Source of the DNA: Pantoea sp. Ep11b
Lineage (GTDB): Bacteria; Pseudomonadota; Gammaproteobacteria; Enterobacterales; Enterobacteriaceae
Direction of reading: 5' to 3'
Length of the DNA: 64,000 nt
NCBI RefSeq assembly: GCF_040783975.1
Contig: NZ_CP160632.1
Location: 67,108-131,107, forward strand
Every line of letters starts with the position of its first letter. The first letter of the stretch is position 1. A model generated the notes under the pieces. The model did not search any database. It had not been told where the DNA came from and was given only the letters and a program-made list of their open reading frames with translations. Position numbers and translations under genes: made by a program. This document shows, piece by piece, positions 57,384-64,000 of the stretch.

Positions 57384-58316
57384 ATGGACATGGAAAAGAA
57401 AAATAATCCCACACCACATGATGCCACCTTCCGGCAATTTCTGACGCATCCCGATGTTGCGCGGGATTTTATGCAACTCCATCTCCCGGAGAATCTGCTC
57501 GCGATCTGCGACCTTAATACCCTGAAGCTTGAGTCAGGCTCTTTTGTGGAAGAGGATCTGCGCCAGTACTACAGTGACATTCTTTATAGTCTCAGAACCC
57601 TGAATGGTGACGGGTATATCCACGTTCTGATTGAGCATCAGTCTACACCGGACAGGCATATGGCCTTTCGTCTGCTGCGTTATGCGGTGGCAGCGATGCA
57701 GCGTCATCTTGATGCAGGGCATAAACGTCTGCCTCTGGTGATCCCGATCTTGTTCTATGCCGGAAAGCGCTCCCCCTATCCCTGGTCAACCTGCTGGTTT
57801 GACGAGTTCGAGGATCCCCATGTGGCCGAAGCGCTGTATAGCGGCGCGTTCCCGCTGGTTGACGTTTCGGTGATCCCGGATGACGAGATCATGACGCATC
57901 GCAGTATGGCGGCGCTGACGCTGTTACAGAAACATATTCGTCAACGTGACATGGCAACGCTGACAGACCGTCTCTCCTCTTTGCTGATGGCCGATTATCT
58001 CTCTTCACCCCAGGTATTGACGCTGATAAACTATTTACTGCAGGCTGGCGAGTCAGCTGACTATGAAGCTTTCGTTCGCGAACTGGCACTACGGGTGCCA
58101 CAACACGGAGATGCACTGATGACCATTGCACAGCAGCTCGAGCAGAAAGGCGTTGATATAGGGATGGAGAAGGGGATGAAAAAAGGGCGCGCGGAAGGTG
58201 AACGCGAAGCCACCCTGAAAATTGCGCGCGCCATGTTACAGAATGGTCTGGAGTATAAAACCATTATGGAGATGACGGGCCTGACGTCAGACGAGCTGGC
58301 AAAACTCCGGCACTGA
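57384..58316 (+). CDS. Rpn family PD-(D/E)XK nuclease / recombination-promoting protein
   Basis: A 310-residue member of the RpnA/YhgA-like family. The N-terminal HDATFRQFLTHPDVARDFMQ is the family opening. The nuclease core carries Asp in YYSDILYSL and the E-x-Q motif in HVLIEHQS (about residues 67-88), corresponding to PD-(D/E)XK chemistry. A central linker and a C-terminal helical region with GMEKGMKKGRAEGEREATLK complete it. E. coli Rpn proteins cut DNA, promote RecA-independent recombination and can limit phages. AAGGA precedes the ATG. An internal in-frame start at 58119 may encode a short C-terminal product. Confidence 0.92.
   Translation: MDMEKKNNPTPHDATFRQFLTHPDVARDFMQLHLPENLLAICDLNTLKLESGSFVEEDLRQYYSDILYSLRTLNGDGYIHVLIEHQSTPDRHMAFRLLRYAVAAMQRHLDAGHKRLPLVIPILFYAGKRSPYPWSTCWFDEFEDPHVAEALYSGAFPLVDVSVIPDDEIMTHRSMAALTLLQKHIRQRDMATLTDRLSSLLMADYLSSPQVLTLINYLLQAGESADYEAFVRELALRVPQHGDALMTIAQQLEQKGVDIGMEKGMKKGRAEGEREATLKIARAMLQNGLEYKTIMEMTGLTSDELAKLRH
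58119..58316 (+). CDS. Possible intragenic short Rpn product (RpnS-like)
   Basis: ATG in the same frame as the Rpn gene, preceded by GGAG at 8 bases. It would give a 65-residue protein containing only the C-terminal helical region (MTIAQQLEQKGVDIGMEKG onward). In E. coli, rpn genes are known to contain internal starts producing short proteins that block the full-length nuclease. Whether this start is used is unproven. Confidence 0.4.
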   Translation: MTIAQQLEQKGVDIGMEKGMKKGRAEGEREATLKIARAMLQNGLEYKTIMEMTGLTSDELAKLRH

Positions 58317-58362
58317 GCCTGAGCTGGTCCGGTTATCCCGATATCAACATTTCAGCCATCCT

Positions 58363-59247
58363 TTAACTTTTGGTGGATGGCTGTCGCTGCAGGAAATTCC
58401 AGGTCGCGCCCAGCATGCCAGAGTCATTGCCATAGGTTGCGGCATCGATGTGAATATCGAGATCATATTTCGCCAGCTGTTCACCCAACTCCTCCAGAAA
58501 CGGTTCGCGGGCTGTTATTCCTCCCCCGATAAAAATCATCTGCGGATCAAAGACGCTGAACAGGTTATATAAGCAGGCTGCAAGATCCTGGTAAAACTGA
58601 GTGACGGTCTTCCGGGCAGCGTCTTCGTTTCTGTCATACGCATCGAAAACATCTTTACCCGTGACGTCATCAATGGGCACTCCTCGCCGCTGACTGTAAT
58701 GTTTTCGCAGGGCCGTCATGGTACAACTCTGGCTCATGGTGTGGCGTTCAATATCGCTGCTGGTGGGGCGCGAAGTGAGCAGGCAGCCAAACTCACCCGC
58801 CCGATTCCGGCCACCCCGAATCAGTGCGCCGTTACAGAAAGCCGCGCCGCCTAGTCCGGTACCGATCGTTAACATCAGAAAATCATCCAGCTTTCTGGCT
58901 TTACCCAGCCACTGCTCCGCCAGCAAAGCGCAGTGTGCATCATTTTCCACCGTGGCAGGCAGCGACGTTTTTTCAGACAGCCACTGGCTCAGATGAAACC
59001 GGTCAAATTCACGGATCGTGCCGCCCATGGCGATATATCCGGCGGCGGCGTCGACATAACCGGGCGTGCTGACAGCGATCCCCGCACATCCGGGATTCTT
59101 TTCCAGCCAGACCAGGATTTCATCAAGTATCCTGTCGCGTGCGTTATGCGAAATATCTGCACTGTCGCTGACAAGAATGTTGCCCTGATCGTCCACCACG
59201 CCCATTTTTAATGAGGTCCCGCCAATATCGAAAGCTGCTATTTTCAT
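58363..59247 (-). CDS. ROK family sugar kinase, BglK-like, lacking the zinc motif
   Basis: A 294-residue cytoplasmic sugar kinase or related protein. The phosphate motif AFDIGGTSLKMG is at residues 5-16, the sugar-binding ENDAHCALLAEQWLGKA at about 100-116, the catalytic-loop LTIGTGLGGAAFCNG at about 126-140, and the adenosine motif IFIGGGI at about 238. The GHxxxx-CxCGxxGCxE zinc motif of most ROK kinases is replaced by GEFGCLLTSRPTSSD, as in beta-glucoside kinases. The substrate may thus be a phosphorylatable beta-glucoside rather than glucose or fructose, but this is inference. No transporter is adjacent. Convergent with the Rpn gene. Confidence 0.88.
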   Translation of the reverse strand: MKIAAFDIGGTSLKMGVVDDQGNILVSDSADISHNARDRILDEILVWLEKNPGCAGIAVSTPGYVDAAAGYIAMGGTIREFDRFHLSQWLSEKTSLPATVENDAHCALLAEQWLGKARKLDDFLMLTIGTGLGGAAFCNGALIRGGRNRAGEFGCLLTSRPTSSDIERHTMSQSCTMTALRKHYSQRRGVPIDDVTGKDVFDAYDRNEDAARKTVTQFYQDLAACLYNLFSVFDPQMIFIGGGITAREPFLEELGEQLAKYDLDIHIDAATYGNDSGMLGATWNFLQRQPSTKS

Positions 59248-59583
59248 TGATGTCCCCGGAGGTGATTTTCTCCCGATTAATTGTAGTGCTGCTGAAAATT
59301 GTCAGGCAGCGCGGCGCTGGCCATTTTTGTCAGGAAAGGTGCAGATCCTTCGGGATTTCTCTGTCAGCTGAGCCGTCGTGATTTGTCGGGTTACCTGACA
59401 TGCGCATTCAGGCGTCAGTCGGTGAAGACGTTATCTCTGTTAAATTTGATCTGCCTCAACAACCTGCTTATCTGGCCTGAGCAGCCCACTCATGCGCCTT
59501 TTCACCTAAGGTGTCTGCCTGGTGCTTCTTTAAATAAGCTGAATTATACTGTCGGGAATGAGCATAAATTCAGTGAATTCTTA
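59248..59583. other. Intergenic region before the first ToxR-like cassette
   Basis: About 335 bases. The downstream frame stays open to 59299, but the extra 95 codons do not look like part of a ToxR-type regulator. Confidence 0.45.
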
Positions 59584-60408
59584 ATGATTTACATTATCGA
59601 TGACCAGATTGCTTACAATTCTGATGACTGCACGCTGAGCCATATTCCTACTGAGGAAACGCTGAGCCTGAGCATTTCAGCCGGCAGATTGTTTGAGCAG
59701 CTGCTGAATTCTCAGGGCGAAATACTGGCGCGCGAGACTCTGCTGACGGAGGTCTGGGATAAATATGGTTTACGTGGTTCAAACAGTAATCTGAATCAGT
59801 ACCTCAGTATTCTGCGCAGAGCGCTGGCGGCGTATGGGTGCGACAATCTGATTATCACTATTCCGAAGATTGGCATCCGGTTAAACAGCGAAATCAAAAT
59901 CGAACGGGAATCTTCTCCTGCATGCGCGGTCGTGGAAGATCAGAGTGAAGAACAGGCGCAGGAAGTCGTTCATCGCGAGGATGTGGTCGTTACGGCGCCG
60001 GTGATAACCCGCCCGGCGTTTAAAAAGTCTTTACTCTCTTTGAGAACGACACTATTTGTCTTAGTGGTGCTGGCTGTTCTGGGGGGAGCTTACGGGTATT
60101 ACACTACGCATAATCTGCCCGCCAGAGGTGCATCAATGAGTACAATCAGACTGGACGGCGGCTGCGAGGCCGTTATTATCCAGGGCCTGGATGTCTTTGA
60201 GAAGCAGTCGCTGGATAAACAGATTCTGCAGATGCTGAGAGAAAATAATCAATCCTGCGTGCCGGGAAGGCGAATTTATTTTGATAAGAATCCCTCTTTC
60301 AATACCACCAATTATGGCAGAACCATTCTCTCTTCCTGCAACCTGAACAGTGCTGGTCACATTATTTCCTGTGATAACTTCTACTATCTTGACTGGAGAA
60401 TGAATTGA
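59584..60408 (+). CDS. ToxR/CadC-like membrane-bound winged-helix regulator (cassette 1)
   Basis: A 274-residue one-component regulator. The cytoplasmic winged helix (about 1-105) shows RLFEQLLNSQGEILARETLL, TEVWDKYGLRGSNSNLNQYL, SILRRALAAYG and IITIPKIGIRLNS, the OmpR/ToxR fold. A flexible acidic linker is followed by one membrane helix (about 159-180, TTLFVLVVLAVLGGAYGYY) and a periplasmic domain of about 90 residues with four cysteines (GGCEA, QSCVP, SSCNL, ISCDN). The arrangement matches ToxR, VtrA and YqeI-type regulators that sense signals in the periplasm with a small partner. The partner gene overlaps its stop by 4 bases. The ATG at 59584 has no strong Shine-Dalgarno. Confidence 0.82.
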   Translation: MIYIIDDQIAYNSDDCTLSHIPTEETLSLSISAGRLFEQLLNSQGEILARETLLTEVWDKYGLRGSNSNLNQYLSILRRALAAYGCDNLIITIPKIGIRLNSEIKIERESSPACAVVEDQSEEQAQEVVHREDVVVTAPVITRPAFKKSLLSLRTTLFVLVVLAVLGGAYGYYTTHNLPARGASMSTIRLDGGCEAVIIQGLDVFEKQSLDKQILQMLRENNQSCVPGRRIYFDKNPSFNTTNYGRTILSSCNLNSAGHIISCDNFYYLDWRMN

Positions 60409-60896
60409 AACGGAACCTCATTCTGACAATAACGCTGTCACTGACCCTGTTTGTGACCCTTGTCGCAGGTGTGATGTTTAAACGTCAGGATAATGACCTG
60501 CCTTTTCGCTGCTCAGCATTCAGCCGTTATGACCTCAGTCGTCATGAAGGCAAACGGTTAGACTTTTATGTTTCGCAGGACCTGCGCTTTATCGATCCGC
60601 ATTCGGGTTATCTTTTGCTGAATGGCCAGGTCACGGCCGGAGATACGGTAACGGTACTTAACCGACGTATTGCGTTGAGTAATGGTAACAGAATAGAAAA
60701 AAATACCTACCGCTATAAGATCAGAACGATTGTAACCGCAACCAACGATACAACACCGGATGCCATATTTAATTTGCTGTTTTCGGAAATTACGCTGGAC
60801 CCGACCTACCTGCAACTCGATCTCACCAGGGTCGATGAAAAGAGTTATCTTATCAGCGGGCCGCTCTCCTATCTGTTTACCTGTGAGCGTTATTGA
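60405..60896 (+). CDS. ToxS/YqeJ-like periplasmic partner protein (cassette 1)
   Basis: A 163-residue protein with a TTG start overlapping the regulator stop (TTGA) and GGAG about 10 bases upstream. One N-terminal membrane helix (LILTITLSLTLFVTLVAGVM) is followed by a periplasmic domain predicted to be beta-rich. It contains exactly two cysteines after the anchor, in PFRCSAFSRYDL and LFTCERY, positions shared with the cassette 2 partner. By architecture it is the counterpart of ToxS or VtrC, which bind and protect the regulator's periplasmic domain and help bind ligand. No sequence-level family assignment is certain. Confidence 0.72.
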   Translation: MKRNLILTITLSLTLFVTLVAGVMFKRQDNDLPFRCSAFSRYDLSRHEGKRLDFYVSQDLRFIDPHSGYLLLNGQVTAGDTVTVLNRRIALSNGNRIEKNTYRYKIRTIVTATNDTTPDAIFNLLFSEITLDPTYLQLDLTRVDEKSYLISGPLSYLFTCERY

Positions 60897-61005
60897 GGCA
60901 AAACTGACGACAAACGTATCTGTTGTAAAAAGCAAACAGCATAAGCGTTCTGACGGTTTAGTGGTTCGCCTTCGCCATGCTGTGATACCTGGTGCGGGAC
61001 AGTTT

Positions 61006-61488
61006 TCAGCGGCTTTTGCCGGAATTCGCATTGCACACATAGGTAGGAATCGATTCTATCTTAAAGAGGAAGTTCTTATTATGCTGTTGTTGAATCTGCA
61101 TATAAATATCCTTTTCAGTGGTGACAAAAAAAGCAGGAACATAATGGCTTAAATCTTCATCGCTGATGTTGTCATCCGGCAGGCTGATGTTTTTTTGCGA
61201 AGTCATATAATAAAGATCGCGATTGCGCTGTAGTTTAAAGGATATTTTTCGATTAACGATTTTTTCGGGGTGTTTGTCCGAGCGTCCGGTTATATGAACG
61301 ACGCCAAAGTTATCGTTAACAATAAAATTAAGGGTGAGGTAATATGTTTCGTCACTGTAATGTTGGAGCAGATTGGCTGTGCAGTTAAAGTTATCAATCC
61401 GCTGAAGCTGGAGGTAAGCGTAAAATAAATAAGTGCTCTCAGAAATTATAATAACGCAGAGCAGAGCGCCTGCTAGTTTCTTAATCAC
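61006..61488 (-). CDS. ToxS/YqeJ-like periplasmic partner protein (cassette 2)
   Basis: A 160-residue counterpart of the protein at 60405-60896. GTG start, overlapping the regulator gene by 8 bases. It has an N-terminal membrane helix (AGALLCVIIISESTYLFYAY), then a periplasmic beta-rich domain with cysteines in NFNCTANLLQHYS and YVCNANS, aligning with FRCSAF and FTCERY of the cassette 1 partner. The gene ends facing the cassette 1 partner gene, with 109 bases between the two stops. AT-rich relative to most of the window. Confidence 0.7.
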   Translation of the reverse strand: MIKKLAGALLCVIIISESTYLFYAYLQLQRIDNFNCTANLLQHYSDETYYLTLNFIVNDNFGVVHITGRSDKHPEKIVNRKISFKLQRNRDLYYMTSQKNISLPDDNISDEDLSHYVPAFFVTTEKDIYMQIQQQHNKNFLFKIESIPTYVCNANSGKSR

Positions 61489-62374
61489 TTTGTTCTAAGC
61501 CTCTGAAATAGTATTCTGAAATGCAGATGTTAGGTTCATCCATCTGTTTATTGCAACGGATGACAGATATCCTCGGCAGCATATAATAGTAAGTGATATA
61601 CATCCAGGGGTAATGGCTACAGCTTGTCTTCAGATTTTCAGCCAGAGACCTCATTCTGATTCGGGCATCCGGCGTTGCATTCTTATTGCTGAAAAAGACG
61701 TGGCAACCATGAATATTGGCCAGAAAAAAATATTTACTGAAGTAGTGTCGGTTATTGTCACTGCTTCTGTAAAAATTCACTGTCACCGTCAGTAAAATGG
61801 CGATTAAAAGCCCCACAGTCCACAGCAGCATGCCGGATGTGTTTCGATGAAGAGCGATTTCAGATTGGGGACTATTTTCGCGACGGGCGGAAAGCGGCTG
61901 TTCAGGGGGCGTGTCGACCTTTTCCGCTTCAGGGGAATGCAACGAACCCTTTTCCTCCCGTAATGCAGCTTCAGAAGAGCGCTTTTCATCAGAAAGTGAG
62001 TTTCGGGAGCTATCAGGTTCAGGTTCTACACTGCTGCGTTTTATGATTTCGGTGCCACTGGCCAGCGTAAGTCCGACCCGAGGAATAGTAACAACAGGAT
62101 CTTCAATCAGACCCGCTTTCCTTAACCCTTTACGCAGAATTGAAATATTCTGGTAGAAGGTATTCGGCGAAACCATCATGCCATTTTTTTCCCAGACAAT
62201 CTCCATAAACTCTTGTTGCGTTACGATCGTATCATTCCGGTTGATTAATAATAACAGACAGCGTCCTGCAGGAGAGTTCAGTACCACCACCTTTTCCGGA
62301 TCGTTGAGGTTTCGCAGTGTACTGGCTGCCGGATGAAACTCAATAAAGCCATTAATGATGTAATAGTTATGCAT
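61481..62374 (-). CDS. ToxR/CadC-like membrane-bound winged-helix regulator (cassette 2)
   Basis: A 297-residue counterpart of the cassette 1 regulator. The cytoplasmic winged helix (about 1-110) has AGRCLLLLINRNDTIVTQQE, FMEIVWEKNG, TFYQNISILRKGLRKAG and VVTIPRVGLTLAS. A long charged, Ser/Glu-rich linker (about 115-175) precedes one membrane helix (LLWTVGLLIAILLTVTVNFY) and a periplasmic domain with four cysteines (HGCHV, TSCSH, IRCNK, NICIS), the same number as its counterpart. Targets and signal are unknown. Such regulators often control virulence or surface genes near them; the peptide-export locus lies directly upstream. Confidence 0.82.
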   Translation of the reverse strand: MHNYYIINGFIEFHPAASTLRNLNDPEKVVVLNSPAGRCLLLLINRNDTIVTQQEFMEIVWEKNGMMVSPNTFYQNISILRKGLRKAGLIEDPVVTIPRVGLTLASGTEIIKRSSVEPEPDSSRNSLSDEKRSSEAALREEKGSLHSPEAEKVDTPPEQPLSARRENSPQSEIALHRNTSGMLLWTVGLLIAILLTVTVNFYRSSDNNRHYFSKYFFLANIHGCHVFFSNKNATPDARIRMRSLAENLKTSCSHYPWMYITYYYMLPRISVIRCNKQMDEPNICISEYYFRGLEQSD

Positions 62375-62831
62375 TTGTCTGTGCTCAGAATAAAAAAAGA
62401 GTTTAACTTTTTCATGCTTATGAAGTTATCTTAAAGAGATATTATCTTAAATAATCCATTCTCATTTGAGAACGTTTTTTGCCTGGGAACAGTATGGCAC
62501 TATCACCGGTTCTGGAAATATTTCACTCCGGAGGCTGTAAAGCAGCCGATAATTGGCTCTACAGATCATGCATCAGATAAGAGGATTTCAGGATGCCTGA
62601 ACGAAATCTTCTGCTTTTTGAGAGTATGGCGCACTTTTTATCTCCTCGGAAATCATCAGGTTTTAACTGTTCTTATCTGAATAACATTGTCGAAACTACA
62701 CGGTTTCAGGCGAAAAAGCGATGAACCGATTACCGCCTTTCACTGCTCGTGATTTCCAGCATATGGGTAACTATCAGCCGCAGCGTTACGGATAATAAAA
62801 AGGGGGCTTAGTCAGCCCCCCTTTGCTCAGC
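62375..62831. other. Intergenic region with a terminator
   Basis: About 450 bases between the cassette 2 regulator and the decayed peptide gene. It contains the hairpin at 62798-62820. A 24-codon plus-strand frame at 62721-62795 is too weak to call. Confidence 0.45.
62798..62820 (-). terminator. Strong Rho-independent terminator of the peptide locus
   Basis: Stem GGGGGCT / AGCCCCC with loop TAGTC or GACTA, and a T-rich tail (TTTTTATTA) on the minus strand. It is placed 12 bases after the last stop of the decayed peptide frame, which supports transcription leftward from the exporter side. Confidence 0.85.
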
Positions 62832-63099
62832 TTACTTAACCGCCTGACCGTCACATAAAGTACCGGCAGGGTTTTGCTAAAATTGAGTGCCAGCGCAAGT
62901 ACTGCAGACGCGCCATTCGAGCTCACCATCAAGTCATCGACAGTTCCGGCGACAAGCCGCCGCTCACTATACCTGCCAGCTTACCGATTGGGCCAGCATT
63001 CGGAATGTCGCCGCCGTCGCTGCCATGTGTGCCGCCGATGATTTTACTGTTGATTTCATCTCAAAAGCCCGCTGCTGATACAGCCTCAATTGTTATCAT
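62832..63099 (-). pseudogene. Decayed glycine-rich secreted-peptide (bacteriocin-like) gene
   Basis: Read on the minus strand, an ATG at 63099 opens MITIEAVSAAGF, then an in-frame TGA, then DEINSKIIGGTHGSDGGDIP and NAGPIGKLAGIVSGGLSPEL. Assuming one missing base near 62930, the frame continues DDLMVSSNGASAVLALALNFSK. A second missing base in the AAAA run near 62875 then gives NPAGTLCDGQAVK and a TAA 12 bases before a strong terminator. The rebuilt product is about 89 residues, Gly/Ala-rich, with a possible double-glycine leader end (KIIGG). Size and position beside a peptide-type ABC exporter suggest a microcin-like precursor that has been inactivated. No homologue is recognised; the reconstruction is inference. 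Confidence 0.4.
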
Positions 63100-63276
63100 A
63101 TTTAAATCACGCACGTTGCTTTCTTTAAATTAATTATCGTGATCAGTTAGTGTTTGCGCCATTAACTGGTCGCGTTAATTATGCATCTGGTGTGAATGAA
63201 TTTAAATAGGATTGTTTCTACACTTAAGAAGGTGGTGACCTTATGTCATTTAATTTAAAGCCATTTTCGTAAAATT

Positions 63277-63723
63277 TTAAGGTAATTTAGTTGTATTTGG
63301 TTCGAAATTTCTTGCGCAGTGATGTAACCGGTGCATTTCATTTTTCATTGATGTTTCGTCAGGGTACATCGAACCAAAGTTAATGATCTCATTTTCTGAA
63401 ATCAGACAGGAGTAGGTGGCCTGCCAGACGCGTTTGTCACTACCCGGACCCGCGGAGAAGCTATAGATGAGCTGGATAGTGTCTGTAAAAAAGGTCCCGT
63501 CTTTGACTTCATCCATTTTGACAAGGTTAAAATTATTGAGAATCCTTTCGGCATTACCTATCTGCTGAGAAATGTGGCCGAAAAAGGTACTCCCAGCCGG
63601 AAGGATGTCCCGGTTAAGGGTAATTTGCTGCCCATTTTTAAACGTGATCATGTTAATCGTCTGAGTTTTAATTTCTTCTTCAAAATGAAGTGTGCCTTCC
63701 AGGCAGATTAAACGGTTATTCAT
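63277..63723 (-). CDS. DcrB/DUF1795-like protein
   Basis: A 148-residue soluble protein with no signal peptide. The order of features fits the DcrB/DUF1795 (Eag-like) fold: an N-terminal strand pair (MNNRLICLEGTLHFEEEIKT), then LPAGSTFFGHISQQIGNAER, ILNNFNLVKMDEVKDG, the paired strands IQLIYSFSAGPGSDKRVWQA and YSCLISENEIINFGSMYPDE, and a closing helix. Eag members are chaperones for membrane segments of secreted toxins. The match is by pattern only. It lies 21 bases after the ABC exporter gene and upstream of the decayed peptide gene, all on one strand, so it may serve the export system. Confidence 0.55.
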   Translation of the reverse strand: MNNRLICLEGTLHFEEEIKTQTINMITFKNGQQITLNRDILPAGSTFFGHISQQIGNAERILNNFNLVKMDEVKDGTFFTDTIQLIYSFSAGPGSDKRVWQATYSCLISENEIINFGSMYPDETSMKNEMHRLHHCARNFEPNTTKLP

Positions 63724-63744
63724 AATTGCTCCTTGAGGTAATGG

Positions 63745-64000
63745 TCAGGCAGCCGCAGTGCTGTCTGTTTTATTGGCTTCTGAACGAAGCTGTGAAGAGT
63801 TAATTAATGCTGCAAAATCCGCTTTGGATATCTCCTTAACACCGTGGCGATGGATATGAATGATGCGGTCCGCGCTCAGAATCGTCTCTGGGCGATGCGC
63901 AATAATGACGCGCGTCATACTCATATGCCTGATGGCGTCATTAATGGCACCCTCCCTGACCACATCCAGGTGGCTGGTCGCCTCGTCAAGGATGAGCAGC
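63745..64000 (-). CDS. C-terminus of a peptide/bacteriocin-type ABC exporter (partial)
   Basis: The gene runs off the right edge; only the last 84 residues are visible. They hold Walker B and D-loop LLILDEATSHLDV, the switch His in VIIAHRPETILSADRII, and an Ala/Ser-rich tail ending DSTAAA. SHLD after the Walker B Glu and the AHRPETI switch are typical of CvaB-type transporters that carry an N-terminal C39 peptidase and export double-glycine peptides. Whether a peptidase domain is present cannot be seen. First gene visible of the leftward peptide locus. Confidence 0.8.
   Translation of the reverse strand, partial: LLILDEATSHLDVVREGAINDAIRHMSMTRVIIAHRPETILSADRIIHIHRHGVKEISKADFAALINSSQLRSEANKTDSTAAA

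Noticed and set aside
59299..59583. N-terminal extension of the cassette 1 regulator
   Set aside because: The 95 extra residues are not part of any ToxR/CadC-type protein, and the winged helix begins right after the ATG at 59584.
62721..62795. 24-codon plus-strand frame just before the 62.8 kb hairpin
   Set aside because: Very short, only a weak AGGCG upstream, and the hairpin is a better terminator for the opposite strand.
62887..63078. 63-codon plus-strand frame
   Set aside because: Antisense to the decayed peptide frame, Cys/Arg-rich shadow composition, no ribosome-binding site.

Overview
The window looks like part of a large plasmid or megaplasmid of a plant-associated Erwiniaceae bacterium, most likely Pantoea. 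This rests on a RepFIB-type RepA with iterons, a P1-type parAB pair, a complete enterobacterial scr sucrose regulon, a periplasmic chorismate mutase of the type known from Pantoea (Erwinia herbicola), a budABC acetoin operon, and no tRNA, rRNA or core ribosomal genes. The genus is inferred from gene content and was not tested by any search.

Layout. 0.2-11.9 kb: a chemoreceptor with a sigma-28 promoter, a BLUF-EAL blue-light protein, a CsbD-like stress protein, a MerR regulator resembling E. coli BluR/MlrA, a small heat-shock protein, a small XRE-like regulator, a GAF-EAL phosphodiesterase and a second BLUF-EAL with a degenerate EAL domain. 11.9-18.4 kb: the replication and partition core. It holds a wide iteron field, repA on the minus strand, two tandem copies of an origin module (five iterons, a phased GATC array and a DnaA box), an AT-rich stretch with a long-range repeat, and parA-parB. 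18.5-25.1 kb: scrK-scrY-scrA-scrB-scrR with three ScrR operators. 25.1-29.5 kb: chorismate mutase, a GNAT enzyme, an orphan gene and a diguanylate cyclase.

29.5-36.2 kb: a second set of GAF-EAL, chemoreceptor and XRE-like genes, paralogous to the first 10 kb, followed by a GAF-PAS-GGDEF-EAL protein. 36.2-43.2 kb: mixed metabolic genes (GNAT, flavin oxidase-like, class II UvrA, metallo-hydrolase, CitMHS citrate carrier). 43.5-45.0 kb: a lone flagellin with an enlarged central domain behind a near-consensus FliA promoter. 45.1-49.4 kb: budA-budB-budC with divergent budR. 49.8-56.8 kb: an RND efflux operon led by its own two-component system, with a divergent MipA/OmpV outer-membrane protein. 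57.4-59.2 kb: an Rpn nuclease and a ROK kinase. 59.6-62.4 kb: two tail-to-tail ToxR/ToxS-like membrane regulator cassettes. 62.8-64.0 kb: the end of an apparent peptide-export locus, with an ABC exporter C-terminus running off the window, a possible DcrB-like protein and a decayed glycine-rich peptide gene.

The recurring theme is environmental sensing: two chemoreceptors, two blue-light proteins, six c-di-GMP domain proteins, a plasmid flagellin and two ToxR-like cassettes, set beside accessory carbon metabolism (sucrose, citrate, acetoin). The strongest candidates for something new are the duplicated origin module, the paired ToxR/ToxS-like cassettes, the decayed peptide-export locus at the right edge, and the plasmid-borne BLUF/MerR light module.
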